Assembly: GCA_021776075.1 (NCBI GenBank)
Contig: JAJFGQ010000044.1
Span: forward strand, 1 to 43,883
Direction: 5' to 3'
DNA: 43,883 nucleotides
Source: Alphaproteobacteria bacterium
GTDB taxonomy: Bacteria > Pseudomonadota > Alphaproteobacteria > Micavibrionales > Micavibrionaceae
Part shown: positions 7,932 to 16,666 of the stretch, in pieces
Layout: each line of letters starts with the position of its first letter
How positions within the stretch are numbered: position 1 is the stretch's first letter
The notes under the pieces: generated by a model
Told to the model about the DNA's origin: nothing
The model's database searches: none
What the model saw: only the letters and a program-made list of their open reading frames with translations
Made by a program: the position numbers and the translations under genes

Positions 7932-9188
7932 ATGAATCTGCAGGAACTTAAAGCAAGGTCTCCGGCAGAGCTTTTGGCTTTCGCTGAAGAACTGGGCATT
8001 GAGAATTGCGGCTCTATGCGTAAGCAGGACATGATGTTTGCTATTCTTAAGGAGTTGGCAAATCAGGGTGTTCCCATATCGGGGACGGGCGTTTTAGAGG
8101 TTTTGCAGGATGGTTTTGGTTTTTTACGCAGTCCGGAAGAAAATTATCTTCCCGGACCAGATGACATATATGTGTCGCCCAGTCAGGTGCGGCGTTTCGG
8201 TCTTCGTACGGGTGATGCCGTAGAGGGTGAAATACGCTCCCCCAAGGATTCAGAGCGTTATTTTGCGTTGTTGAAAGTGGGCATGATTAATAATGAAACA
8301 CCGGATAAAATACGTCACCGAATTAATTTTGACAATTTAACGCCGCTTTATCCGGAACGTAAAGTTAACCTGGAAAGACAGGACCCGACCCAGGATGGGA
8401 TGACCCAGCGTATTATTGAACTGGTGGCGCCTATTGGTTTTGGACAAAGGGCTTTGATTGTGGCCCCGCCTCGCACGGGTAAAACGGTTATATTGCAGAA
8501 TATAGCAACATCTATCGCGGAAAATCATCCGGAAGCTTATCTTATTGTGCTGCTGATTGATGAGCGGCCGGAAGAAGTAACGGATATGGCCCGGTCTGTT
8601 CGGGGAGAGGTTATTTCCTCGACATTTGATGAGCCCGCCACGCGTCACGTGCAAGTGGCCGAAATGGTAATGGAAAAGGCTAAAAGGCTTGTGGAGCAAA
8701 AGCGCGATGTTATTATTTTGCTGGATTCTATTACACGTCTGGCGCGGGCTTATAATACGGTTGTACCCAGTTCCGGTAAGGTTTTAACGGGTGGTGTTGA
8801 TGCGAATGCTTTGCAACGCCCGAAAAGATTCTTTGGTGCAGCCCGGAACATCGAACAAGGCGGCTCTCTGACTATTATTGCAACGGCTTTGATTGAAACC
8901 GGAAGCCGTATGGATGAAGTTATTTTTGAAGAATTTAAGGGTACGGGCAACTCAGAAATTGTGTTGGACCGTAAAATTTCCGATAAACGCGTCTTCCCTT
9001 CCATTGATATTCAGAAGTCCGGCACACGGAAAGAAGAGTTGTTGGTTGATAAAAGCATGCTTTCAAAAATGTGGGTCTTGCGTCGTATTCTTAATCCGAT
9101 GGGAACAGTGGATGCTGTAGAATTCTTAATCGGTAAGTTGAAAGATACGAAGACAAACGATGATTTCTTCCAATCGATGAATCAATAA
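7932..9188 (+). CDS. rho: Transcription termination factor Rho
   Basis: Rho is the hexameric RNA helicase that ends transcription at rho-dependent sites. I chose ATG 7932, which gives [11 protein letters not shown], the usual start, and 418 aa (E. coli has 419). An upstream TTG (7884) would add 16 unlikely residues. Order: N-terminal helical domain, the cold-shock-like RNA-binding domain with [16 protein letters not shown] (about residues 50-70), then the RecA-like ATPase with P-loop APPRTGKT, Walker [17 protein letters not shown], and the Q-loop and R-loop regions. It sits after hemJ, as in other alphaproteobacteria, but has its own promoter. Confidence 0.97.
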   Translation: MNLQELKARSPAELLAFAEELGIENCGSMRKQDMMFAILKELANQGVPISGTGVLEVLQDGFGFLRSPEENYLPGPDDIYVSPSQVRRFGLRTGDAVEGEIRSPKDSERYFALLKVGMINNETPDKIRHRINFDNLTPLYPERKVNLERQDPTQDGMTQRIIELVAPIGFGQRALIVAPPRTGKTVILQNIATSIAENHPEAYLIVLLIDERPEEVTDMARSVRGEVISSTFDEPATRHVQVAEMVMEKAKRLVEQKRDVIILLDSITRLARAYNTVVPSSGKVLTGGVDANALQRPKRFFGAARNIEQGGSLTIIATALIETGSRMDEVIFEEFKGTGNSEIVLDRKISDKRVFPSIDIQKSGTRKEELLVDKSMLSKMWVLRRILNPMGTVDAVEFLIGKLKDTKTNDDFFQSMNQ

Positions 9189-9230
9189 AAACCCAGAAAA
9201 CCGCTGTTTCTCGCGTTTTTTTGCAATTCC

Positions 9231-9239
9231 TGTTATAAT
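9231..9239 (+). promoter_or_regulatory. Extended -10 promoter
   Basis: TGT-TATAAT is a perfect -10 box with an upstream TG, which can work without a good -35. It lies 36 bases before the lipoprotein start at 9275. No convincing -35 was found. Confidence 0.5.
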
Positions 9240-9274
9240 GAAAATACAATTAAACATTAATTGTAGGAATATTG

Positions 9275-9865
9275 ATGAACAAACCCGCAAAAAAAAGTGG
9301 GACGATCATCGGGAGGTTTCTTACTTTTGCGCTTATGTTGATATTTGTGTCGATGTTGAGCGCTTGCGCCACGGACCCATCTCTTCATACGATGGCTCCG
9401 CCGCCGCCTGTAACCCGTGATGCGTCTTTTCCAGTGCCAAAATCAGGCCTCGTATTGTCTGTTCCACCCCATTATGCCGTAGAAAAGCGAAACACAAACC
9501 CTCTTTCCTCTCCTTTACAGGACGCAGCCTATGAAGTTGCTTTGAATAGCAAAAACAAAGGGGGCGGAAAATGCCGTATAAAAGACAGGTTTGACCGAAA
9601 GATGTTGTTGGCCTATGAGTTTGATGATGATCAAAGCCGGTTGGGTTTTGATGTAGATGGCGTTGGTTTTGATAATATGAATATAGAACAGGTTAGATTT
9701 GAATTTAATTATAAATTTAGTCCCGGGAAAACGAAAAAACAAAAATGCCGTTATCGCTCTTCTTTTCAGGGTATAGCGGGGTCTGCTTATAATGAATTAT
9801 TCATCAGGGATAAAGATACAATTTGGACGGAACTGGATGAACGCGGCCTGAGCTGGTGGCGTTAA
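9275..9865 (+). CDS. Putative lipoprotein of unknown function
   Basis: A 196-aa protein; ATG 9275 is preceded by AGGA at suitable spacing. The N-terminus is basic (NKPAKKSG), followed by a hydrophobic stretch and a lipobox ending LSAC at about residue 30, so it should be lipid-modified and anchored in a membrane. A Pro-rich linker (APPPPPV) follows, then a domain with KCRIKDRFDRKMLLAYEFDDD and a second Cys-containing segment KKQKCRYRSSF. The two Cys could pair in the periplasm. I do not recognise the domain. Its stop overlaps that of the convergent gene at 9862. Confidence 0.8.
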   Translation: MNKPAKKSGTIIGRFLTFALMLIFVSMLSACATDPSLHTMAPPPPVTRDASFPVPKSGLVLSVPPHYAVEKRNTNPLSSPLQDAAYEVALNSKNKGGGKCRIKDRFDRKMLLAYEFDDDQSRLGFDVDGVGFDNMNIEQVRFEFNYKFSPGKTKKQKCRYRSSFQGIAGSAYNELFIRDKDTIWTELDERGLSWWR

Positions 9866-11232
9866 GTGTTTTTAGGCGCCATTAGGGCCGCCATGGTTTT
9901 TACCTTCATTGTTTTTAATGTATCGGTGGTGCCAAGTAATTTTTTTATGCGGTTTTCCCGGTCTTTTTTCGCGGCTTTTTCAAATTTAAATGATTGAGAA
10001 TCTTTTCTGAGTGTCATGGAAAGGGCCGCTATACTTTCCTTATTCGGTTTTTCGTGATTTTCTCCGCTTCGTTCCTGTTTTTGCGCTATTTTGGCCATAT
10101 CTTTTTGGCACGCCATAGCACGTCGGTTTTCCCACCATGAGTCCTTTTTAATTTGGCGGTAAGCATGAAGTGCGCGCGCCGTATAAAAGCTTAATTCAAT
10201 ATCATCCGTTAGGCTTTCCAGCGCCTGTTTATAATCAACACCCTTCACATGAACACCATCAGGAAGAGCCGTTGCCTTTTTTCTGAGATCCGACAGCTTT
10301 TTTTCAAAACGGCGTTTAGGGCACGCCATTTCTGGTTTGTTCTCCAGCTTTGTACCGACAGCCCTGCCCAGAACATTTGCCGCTGTAAAGCCGCCCCATA
10401 CCCAGGCCGCCATTGTGGGGCTGAAAAGGAGGTAGCTTGCTATAGTCGGGAAGGAAATCAAATGATCCAGCGGTGTAAAAATGGTGTTTACGGCCATATA
10501 TCTAGGGAGGTTGGCCTTTTGTTTGCGGCTATCTTCATGCCACGCAAATGTATAATCTCCCTTTTTTATAAAGCTGTTATAGTCATTTTCAACGGCATAA
10601 TCGAAGGCCTCCTTCAGATCAATAAGGGCTGTTTGAATACCGTTCAGGCTTTGTTCAAGCTTATGGGCTTTTTTTAAGGCTAATTTGTTACCTTGTAATG
10701 TTTCCAGACTGTTTGTGGCAGGTTTTTGGATAGCAAGGCGGTATTTTTCCGTCGGCGCCGCATCCGTTTTTTCACGAATGTCCGGCATAGGTTTATACAT
10801 ATTATCAAATTCGATATTCGCGCGGGCGGCAAAGTTTTTATAATAAACATCACCTAATTGAGAAATAGTTTCACCGACCAGTTTGCGCTCTTGCCCCGGC
10901 AAAGGAACATTTTCAAACAGGGCACAGCTATGCAAGACATCGCAAAGGTTGCCTTCTTTTATAAGGGCTCCTTTATCTGCTTGGGTCTCTATGTTTGTTG
11001 TTTCGGTTTTAAAATCCGGGGCTGTTTTATATTGATAAAGATTCCAGCCTTTTTTGCTGTTGCGTTCTGCTTCCAGCCAGACAATATTCCAGTCCCGCTC
11101 ACCCCGTAGCTTGTCCTGAAAGGCGCGCGTGCGAAACGGACCGCCTTCGGGAACATCATAATTTTTCAGAAGCCTTTTGAGAGCCGCATCTTTAATGGAA
11201 TCGGTATAAAGTTTTCTTGTTTGTTTTGTCAT
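9862..11232 (-). CDS. Member 2 of the four-copy membrane-hairpin family
   Basis: A 456-aa protein, the last gene of a three-gene leftward operon, whose ATG overlaps the stop of the previous member in ATGA. Family blocks: KLYTDSIKD, FRTR, VWLEA followed by a Trp, LCDVLHSCALFE, YYKNFAARANIEFD, LKEAFDYAVENDYN, a hydrophobic stretch (about residues 245-295), LRKKATALPDG, and ELSFYTARALHAYRQIKKDS. This copy is the most divergent at the C-terminus: a Lys-rich tail replaces the LLGP-type ending of the others. Function unknown. It converges on the lipoprotein gene, with stops overlapping by four bases. Confidence 0.82.
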   Translation of the reverse strand: MTKQTRKLYTDSIKDAALKRLLKNYDVPEGGPFRTRAFQDKLRGERDWNIVWLEAERNSKKGWNLYQYKTAPDFKTETTNIETQADKGALIKEGNLCDVLHSCALFENVPLPGQERKLVGETISQLGDVYYKNFAARANIEFDNMYKPMPDIREKTDAAPTEKYRLAIQKPATNSLETLQGNKLALKKAHKLEQSLNGIQTALIDLKEAFDYAVENDYNSFIKKGDYTFAWHEDSRKQKANLPRYMAVNTIFTPLDHLISFPTIASYLLFSPTMAAWVWGGFTAANVLGRAVGTKLENKPEMACPKRRFEKKLSDLRKKATALPDGVHVKGVDYKQALESLTDDIELSFYTARALHAYRQIKKDSWWENRRAMACQKDMAKIAQKQERSGENHEKPNKESIAALSMTLRKDSQSFKFEKAAKKDRENRIKKLLGTTDTLKTMKVKTMAALMAPKNT

Positions 11233-12539
11233 TTTGGGCCCAATCGGAGAAGGTTGTTTGCATTGTCACTAAAACCATAGATGTCTTTTTCTATGCTTAA
11301 TAAAAGTGTTTTGTCATAGGTTTTTTCTGTCAGTCTGTTAGGTAGGGACAGTTTTAATTCTGTTATTTCATTACCCTCCCAGCCCTGTTTTACGGCTATT
11401 TTTTCGATACGTTTTAAAGCCCGGTCGATATAACTTTTTGATTTTTTTCCGACAGCAGCATCGCGAAAAACCTGCCGGGCCCAGAGGATATGGAATCCCA
11501 TTTCGACTTTATCAGAGAAGTGCCGCAGGGCGTCTTTCTGTGGCCCTTCAGGATAGCGGGCAACATCTCTGTTTAACTGCGCCAACCTGTTTTTAAAGGC
11601 CCGGCGCGGCAGGTTAACACCTTGTTTGATACAGAGATATACGCTAGAAGCGACACCGCCAAAAATTGTTGATAAGACGGCCGTGCCGGAAGCGTCGGAC
11701 GATACTATTGCTAAGGGAATTATGGGAAGAATCCCCCCCAACACGGGCGCAAAAAGGAGACCGGGCCCGTTATCAAGATGGTCCCAGATATTGAATTTTT
11801 TCTTTACGGTGTAATTGAACTCTGTTTCCAGTTTTTTGATAATACCCAGTGTTTGGTGGAAACGGGAGCTGACTTCTATTTTTTGTTCAATCTCTTGCTT
11901 TTCGTTATCGTTCAACAGAGCCATAGCCACAGATCCATTTTCATAGGTGGGTAGCGGCGGCGTGCTTCGTGATGGCGGTACGGGGCGCTTTACAGGCTCA
12001 TCTTTTCTTTTTTCGGCTGTCTCGTACGCAACGGGTAGGAAGTTTCCTTCTGTCACAATGCGTCCTTTGACCGGCGGATGGGGCATGCCATCCGTATCAA
12101 GAGGAATACCTTCCTCTTTGGCAAAATCTTTATAATGTGAGATACCCTTTTGTGTTTCTTCTTCTTGGTCCGTGACGGTGCGTCTTAAATCGTTTTCACC
12201 CTTTTCAAGATAAGCACAATAATGAAGGGCATCAAAAAGACAGAGGTCTGGAAGAAATCCTTTGCGGCGTATAGCCAGATCAGGTGAAGCAACTTCACCG
12301 GCGGGGAGGTTTTTGCTGCACGTGAAGATGTCCCATTGTTGTGTGACGGGGTTTAGATTTGCTTCCCACCAGCGTGTGCTTATTTCAGAGTTTTTGTGAG
12401 TGCGGGACGCTTTTGTGCAAAAGGCGGTGTTCTTGCCTAACCCCGTCATCATACGCGCAACATCACGCAGCCATAACGGTTCTGCCGTATTGGTGTACAG
12501 GTTTTTGCGTAAGCTATTATTTTTGTTGTTTTTTGCCAT
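11229..12539 (-). CDS. Member 3 of the four-copy membrane-hairpin family
   Basis: A 436-aa protein starting at ATG 12539 behind AGGA. Family blocks: NLYTNT, FCTK in place of FRTR, RWWEA followed by a Trp, LFDALHYCAYLE, HYKDFAKEEGIPLD followed by GMPHPP, LETEFNYTVKKKFN, a clear double hydrophobic stretch (about residues 255-305), LNRDVARYPEG, and EMGFHILWARQVFRDAAVG. It ends in LLRLGPK. The GNF segment (TEGNFLPV) after the PH motif is shared only with member 1 (NGNFPTG), so members 1 and 3 look like closer relatives, and 2 and 4 form the other pair. Middle gene of the operon; overlaps member 2 by ATGA. Confidence 0.82.
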   Translation of the reverse strand: MAKNNKNNSLRKNLYTNTAEPLWLRDVARMMTGLGKNTAFCTKASRTHKNSEISTRWWEANLNPVTQQWDIFTCSKNLPAGEVASPDLAIRRKGFLPDLCLFDALHYCAYLEKGENDLRRTVTDQEEETQKGISHYKDFAKEEGIPLDTDGMPHPPVKGRIVTEGNFLPVAYETAEKRKDEPVKRPVPPSRSTPPLPTYENGSVAMALLNDNEKQEIEQKIEVSSRFHQTLGIIKKLETEFNYTVKKKFNIWDHLDNGPGLLFAPVLGGILPIIPLAIVSSDASGTAVLSTIFGGVASSVYLCIKQGVNLPRRAFKNRLAQLNRDVARYPEGPQKDALRHFSDKVEMGFHILWARQVFRDAAVGKKSKSYIDRALKRIEKIAVKQGWEGNEITELKLSLPNRLTEKTYDKTLLLSIEKDIYGFSDNANNLLRLGPK

Positions 12540-12562
12540 GTTCCTTGTCCTATGCCCCTTAC

Positions 12563-13981
12563 TTATGTGACTGCCGGGCCGAGAAGGCGCGATTTTTTTT
12601 GTTCATCCAGTGCCAGAAAACGGTCTTCACTGCCCTCTGATTCTTTGATAAGAGTGCTTACATTATTAATGAGGTCTGTATCAAAGTCATAGGAGTCGAG
12701 GTTTTGTTGCAAGTTTAGGGATAAGGCATTGATCTGTTCTTTTGTGCAGCCTTGTTTTGCCGCCACATTAAAATGGTCTTTTGTACTTTTCCAGATACGG
12801 AATTGTTCCCTCAGACTACCTGTTTTCATGTCCCGGTGGGCTTGCCGGGTGCGTAACGTGTAAAAAGTAAGCTCCGTTTCATCGGCTATATTGTGCAGCA
12901 TTTTTTTTAATTCAACGCCGTCCTTATTGTGTAGCCCGTCCGGCAGGGCTTCAATTTTACGGCGGAACCTGGATAAAGATCTTTTAAACTGTCCTTTCGG
13001 CAGTTCAAATATGGGGCGCTCTTCTATGTCGTTGTGATAGGTATAGCTCTGTCCAAATAAGAAGAGATAACCAACAAGGCCCGTTACAAGCATGTAGGTG
13101 CCACCGCCCAGCATCATCCCCGTCATTGATGATTCTGTGAGGGCACAAATAGATAACCCCATGGGCGCACCCAAGGCAGACCCGCTTCCTATATATCGAG
13201 CCACAAATTTATCAAGACCCGGTTCTGTTTTATGACCGAAGGCCCCCCTATAGTTAAAGCGCCATTCTCCTTCTTGAGAAAAGGTTTTATAATTATGCTC
13301 CCGTGCAATCTCAAAAGCGTCTGTCAGTGTTGTTAAAGCATGGGCGCAATTGCTGAATTTTGCCGTAAATTGTTCCGCCCGCCGGGTAATTTTTTGTTCT
13401 TCTTTCTGTATACGCACCAAGGATTTTTGTTCGATTTTGGCCTTTGCTGCCTTTTCTTTAGCGGTTTGCCGCAATTGTTGCGGGTTTGTTAAAGCCGGGT
13501 TCAGATTTCGCGGCGCGATCATGTATTTTTGCAGGGCCGATTTCTTTTTTTGGCCCGGTGTCGGTAAATGCGGCCTGTTTTGTTTGTCGAATGTAATATC
13601 CTCTTTTGCTGCGAATTCTTCGTAATGCATTATGTCTGAATTATTTGTTGTCGGAATGCGGTCCTGCAAATCGACTTTTTCAAACAGGGCGCAATTGTAA
13701 AGCGCATCCATCACGCTGGTTTTTTCAAGAACCGGCGTTTCTTCTTTTTTGGTACTAAACCCCCCGTTTTGATTAAGTCCGGCTTTGATATCAGGCTTTA
13801 TAACGGTTTCATAAACGGTCCAAAGGCTGTTGTCTTTATCTTGTCGCGCCTCCCGGTGTCGGATTTCCTCCAGCGTCTTATATTGAAAAGACGCTGTGCG
13901 GAAGGAAGCGCCGTGCAGTGCCTTGAAATTTTGGGCCTGACGTTTTTTTTCCGGGTCTTTGATTGAATCGGTATAAAGCAT
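12563..13981 (-). CDS. Member 4 of the four-copy membrane-hairpin family
   Basis: A 472-aa protein and first gene of the three-gene operon. An upstream in-frame GTG (14017) exists, but ATG 13981 gives MLYTDSIKDPEKKR, matching member 2, and follows AGGA. Family blocks: FRTA, RHREA followed by a Trp, VMDALYNCALFE, HYEEFAAKEDITFD, a long basic coiled-coil-like segment rich in Lys, Glu and Gln (about residues 165-210), LTDAFEIAREHNYK, a Gly-rich hydrophobic hairpin (about residues 255-320), FRRKIEALPDG, ELTFYTLRTRQAHRDMKTGS, and the end LLGPAVT. Only 23 bases separate it from member 3. Function unknown. Confidence 0.82.
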   Translation of the reverse strand: MLYTDSIKDPEKKRQAQNFKALHGASFRTASFQYKTLEEIRHREARQDKDNSLWTVYETVIKPDIKAGLNQNGGFSTKKEETPVLEKTSVMDALYNCALFEKVDLQDRIPTTNNSDIMHYEEFAAKEDITFDKQNRPHLPTPGQKKKSALQKYMIAPRNLNPALTNPQQLRQTAKEKAAKAKIEQKSLVRIQKEEQKITRRAEQFTAKFSNCAHALTTLTDAFEIAREHNYKTFSQEGEWRFNYRGAFGHKTEPGLDKFVARYIGSGSALGAPMGLSICALTESSMTGMMLGGGTYMLVTGLVGYLFLFGQSYTYHNDIEERPIFELPKGQFKRSLSRFRRKIEALPDGLHNKDGVELKKMLHNIADETELTFYTLRTRQAHRDMKTGSLREQFRIWKSTKDHFNVAAKQGCTKEQINALSLNLQQNLDSYDFDTDLINNVSTLIKESEGSEDRFLALDEQKKSRLLGPAVT

Positions 13982-14311
13982 TTTTACTTTTTCCTGTGCT
14001 GCATTTACATAGCACACCTGTTTCCAGAATACAAATATAATTTTTGATATGTTTCAGGGGGCCAAGCTATTCTTTTGGCAGGAAAGTTTTAGATATAGCG
14101 ACTATATTTTTTAAAAACCCGGGCAAAATATAATAAAATTATTCTTATTTTTTAATGACTTACGCGTTAATTTCGAAACGATAATGTTTGCCATAATGCT
14201 ATTTTTGTGTTTAAACTGAGATTAGGTGCCAACGGGTATCTGAAACGATCTGCGGTTATAAAAATTAAGCTTCGATCTTTGTGATAACGAAGCATTAGGG
14301 TGGGAAAACAA
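13982..14311. promoter_or_regulatory. AT-rich divergent intergenic region with inverted repeat
   Basis: A 330-bp gap between divergent genes; it must hold the promoters of the three-gene family operon (leftward) and of the 172-aa protein (rightward). An inverted repeat ATATAG-CGA-CTATAT lies at 14093-14107, about 110 bp before the operon start. A weaker one, GCTTCG/CGAAGC, lies near the rightward start. I see no confident -35/-10 pair. Confidence 0.4.
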
Positions 14312-14830
14312 ATGAGCATGATATACAAACCAAGCGGTGTTTATAGCACCGACGAAAACGGTCACCTGTCTTTGCGCCGTATGCGCGCTTTGACGGTATT
14401 TTCAATCTTTATTCTTTTCGTTTGCCTTGTTGTCTTCAACGGCCCGGCCTGGTCTTTAGAGCGGGAAAGCGGTTTCGTTGCGGGAACGGGAAGTGAAAAG
14501 TCTTTAACCTCCTCCAAACCGGCCATCACGGAAGATGCCTGTCTTCCTTTGCTGAAAACTGTTAGTCACAGTCCGGCTTTATCTGCGATGGATCGGGACC
14601 GGCGTTCTGCCGGAAATGCGGCGGTTTTAGGTCTGGTCTTTGGAGTTCGCTTTGCTTTGGGCCCAAAGGAAGTCATGAAACCGGGTAAAGGCCGGGCGGC
14701 TGTCGGGTTTGAAGTTTTGCAACAGCGTGAAACGGGCGGTATGCACGCGTTAGCTGTGTCCGAGTACCGTCGTTGCAGAAATGAGAAGGCTTTAAAAGCG
14801 TTATCCGATGATTGGCGCTGGAGTCGCTAG
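14312..14830 (+). CDS. Small membrane-anchored or secreted hypothetical protein
   Basis: A 172-aa protein. ATG 14312 follows AGGGTGGG; a GTG at 14300 is also in frame. About 25 polar residues precede one strong hydrophobic segment (residues 29-48, VFSIFILFVCLVVF), followed by GPAWSLE, which looks like a signal-peptidase site. It is therefore either cleaved and periplasmic or an anchored protein. The mature part has two Cys (DACLPLL and YRRCRNE) that could pair, and a Gly-rich middle (AVLGLVFGVRFALGP). It ends in the aromatic/basic DDWRWSR. No family recognised. A strong terminator lies 80 bp downstream. Confidence 0.6.
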   Translation: MSMIYKPSGVYSTDENGHLSLRRMRALTVFSIFILFVCLVVFNGPAWSLERESGFVAGTGSEKSLTSSKPAITEDACLPLLKTVSHSPALSAMDRDRRSAGNAAVLGLVFGVRFALGPKEVMKPGKGRAAVGFEVLQQRETGGMHALAVSEYRRCRNEKALKALSDDWRWSR

Positions 14831-14910
14831 CTTTTCTGAAAGGGCGCAATGCCCTGAATAGACGATTTTACCAAAACTGTTCGACCTCGTATCTTCCTTG
14901 TTTACCTTTT

Positions 14911-14961
14911 GCCGTCCTGTGTGGGCTCTGCCCCTTTTTTCATACAGGACGGCATTTTTTT
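14911..14961. terminator. Rho-independent terminator
   Basis: A perfect 10-bp stem, GCCGTCCTGT (14911-14920) with ACAGGACGGC (14944-14953), is followed by a run of seven T. It ends the rightward gene at 14830. The T run overlaps the stop of the leftward gene at 14960, so the same hairpin may also serve that gene, although the A/T tract on its far side is weaker. Confidence 0.85.
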
Positions 14962-16666
14962 ATGAGAGGCCGGCTATTTTTAACAAGGCCGTATGCCAGC
15001 CCGGCGCAAGCATACCCGTAGCAATCGCTGTTTCCAGCATTATAAAGTAAACAATAAATCCGCCAGCATATCCCCATAAGGCGCTTTGCCCGGCTTTCGG
15101 CATGAGGGTTTTTTTCTTTTTTTGCGGCAGGAGTTTCCCGATGGCATCATGAAGTGCTTTGGCCGCCGTGTATTGTATGACAAGCGTTGTCAGGGTTCCG
15201 CCCAGCAGGATCAGAAAGAAATCAATAAAGAATTCAGCCGGACCCGCTGGAATATAGGGCATCAATGAGGCCCTGCCGGGTCCGATATAATAAAGGCCGT
15301 ATAAGGCCATTGCGACAACCAGCCCAATCAGAAGGCCGATGGTGCGGGGTTTTTTTGTAACGCGCTTTAAAGCCAGATCAGATTGCTTCACCATTTTTTC
15401 AATGGTTTGACTTGAAAACCCAAACGGGTAGCGCTCATGCATGGTTTCGATAGCGCGTTTTTTGCTATGGCGGGCAGAGGCAAGAAAGGCCTCCCCGATG
15501 GCACGGAAGCGCACAGCCTCATTAATTTTTGCGCTGACATTGCCGGGTGCGTGAGCTGCGGCATCCAGGGAGCTTAGCCCGCGTTTTGCTGTTTTTTCAA
15601 GAAAGGGCGGTATATCAATCAAAGCGGGTTGAAAACCGAACAGTTTGCCTTTCAGCGTTTTGCCCTGAAGTGAAAATACTATATCACCCCAAGGCAAACG
15701 GACATGATAGGGGATGATGTATTCGTTTTCTTTGCTGGCTCGTTCAAGTTCTTCCTCTCTGGTTTTGTCTTCTATGAAGGTTATATCGGCATGTTCTTCC
15801 GTTACAAGCTCAGAGCGCAAGTCTTCAATTAAAGCCGGGACGCCCTCTGGAAATTCGTAACGCTCTTCTTCAGGAAGGAGTTCGCGTTTGTAATCAAAAA
15901 GACTTTTTGAGCGGACTTCCAGATGTGAAACAAGACTGTTCCAGCCCGTGCCCGCACAGTTTTTACAGGGTATTTTTCCAGAGGCTTTGCATACTTTACA
16001 GGGTATTTCCCCGGTTTGGTGACAAAGGTCACAGGCCATTTTTCCACGACCATGGCACTGTATGCATTGTTGTTTACCATCCGGCGTGTTCTGAAATTGT
16101 GTGCCCTGACAAAAAGTGCAGGTCATTTCCTTTTGGCCGCGGCATTGTGTGCAATGAGCTCGCCCATCACCATGGCAGGTCTGACAAAGAACGGCCATGG
16201 CACCGCTACAGGTCGTGCATTGCTCATGGACGACAAAAATCTTTTTAAAACGATCGAGCAGAATAAAGAGATTGTCTTGCCCAAAGCCCAAATCGTCTCT
16301 TTTGTCCAAAATTGAGATGGTCTGTTTTTTGACGTCTTTATTTTGGGTTACTTTTTCCATTGTGTTACGAATTTTCGCCCGGAGCTCCTGAACGGATCCC
16401 AGCACTTCACCCTGTTCACGCCCGGTTTGATGCTTTTCGCCGATTTTGGGTTCAATTTCAAAGCGTTCCCAGGCTTCAAAATTAAGAACTTCGCCCTCAA
16501 AACTTTTAAGGTCAACACTCTCCGGTTTTATACCATTGCCACGAACGAGGCTGCGGAAGAGAGCGAGCGCTTTTTTTAAAAGAGCCGGAGGAACTTCTTC
16601 TCTTTCTTCCTCTTCGATTTTTTCTTCTGTCGCTTCTTCAGTGTCTGTGTTTTCGGTTTCAGTCAC
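14960..16666 (-). CDS. DnaJ-type zinc-ribbon membrane protein with eight CxxC motifs
   Basis: A 568-aa protein starting at GTG 16666, which overlaps the stop of the upstream hydrolase in GTGA. The N-terminus is very acidic (residues 1-25). Residues 150-237 hold eight CxxC motifs (at 150, 161, 172, 183, 201, 212, 223, 234) of the CxxCxGxG kind found in DnaJ, spaced every 11 residues apart from one 18-residue gap. Three hydrophobic segments follow at about 442-461, 478-500 and 530-552. There is no J-domain. DnaJ-like zinc fingers bind unfolded proteins or act in thiol chemistry; this longer repeat fused to a membrane domain is not a family I can name. A chaperone or redox role at the membrane is inference only. 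Confidence 0.82.
   Translation of the reverse strand: MTETENTDTEEATEEKIEEEEREEVPPALLKKALALFRSLVRGNGIKPESVDLKSFEGEVLNFEAWERFEIEPKIGEKHQTGREQGEVLGSVQELRAKIRNTMEKVTQNKDVKKQTISILDKRDDLGFGQDNLFILLDRFKKIFVVHEQCTTCSGAMAVLCQTCHGDGRAHCTQCRGQKEMTCTFCQGTQFQNTPDGKQQCIQCHGRGKMACDLCHQTGEIPCKVCKASGKIPCKNCAGTGWNSLVSHLEVRSKSLFDYKRELLPEEERYEFPEGVPALIEDLRSELVTEEHADITFIEDKTREEELERASKENEYIIPYHVRLPWGDIVFSLQGKTLKGKLFGFQPALIDIPPFLEKTAKRGLSSLDAAAHAPGNVSAKINEAVRFRAIGEAFLASARHSKKRAIETMHERYPFGFSSQTIEKMVKQSDLALKRVTKKPRTIGLLIGLVVAMALYGLYYIGPGRASLMPYIPAGPAEFFIDFFLILLGGTLTTLVIQYTAAKALHDAIGKLLPQKKKKTLMPKAGQSALWGYAGGFIVYFIMLETAIATGMLAPGWHTALLKIAGLS

Noticed and set aside
9189-9222. Possible terminator after rho (AAAACCGC with GCGTTTTT)
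   Set aside because: Only three GC pairs and a mismatch in the stem; too weak to report.
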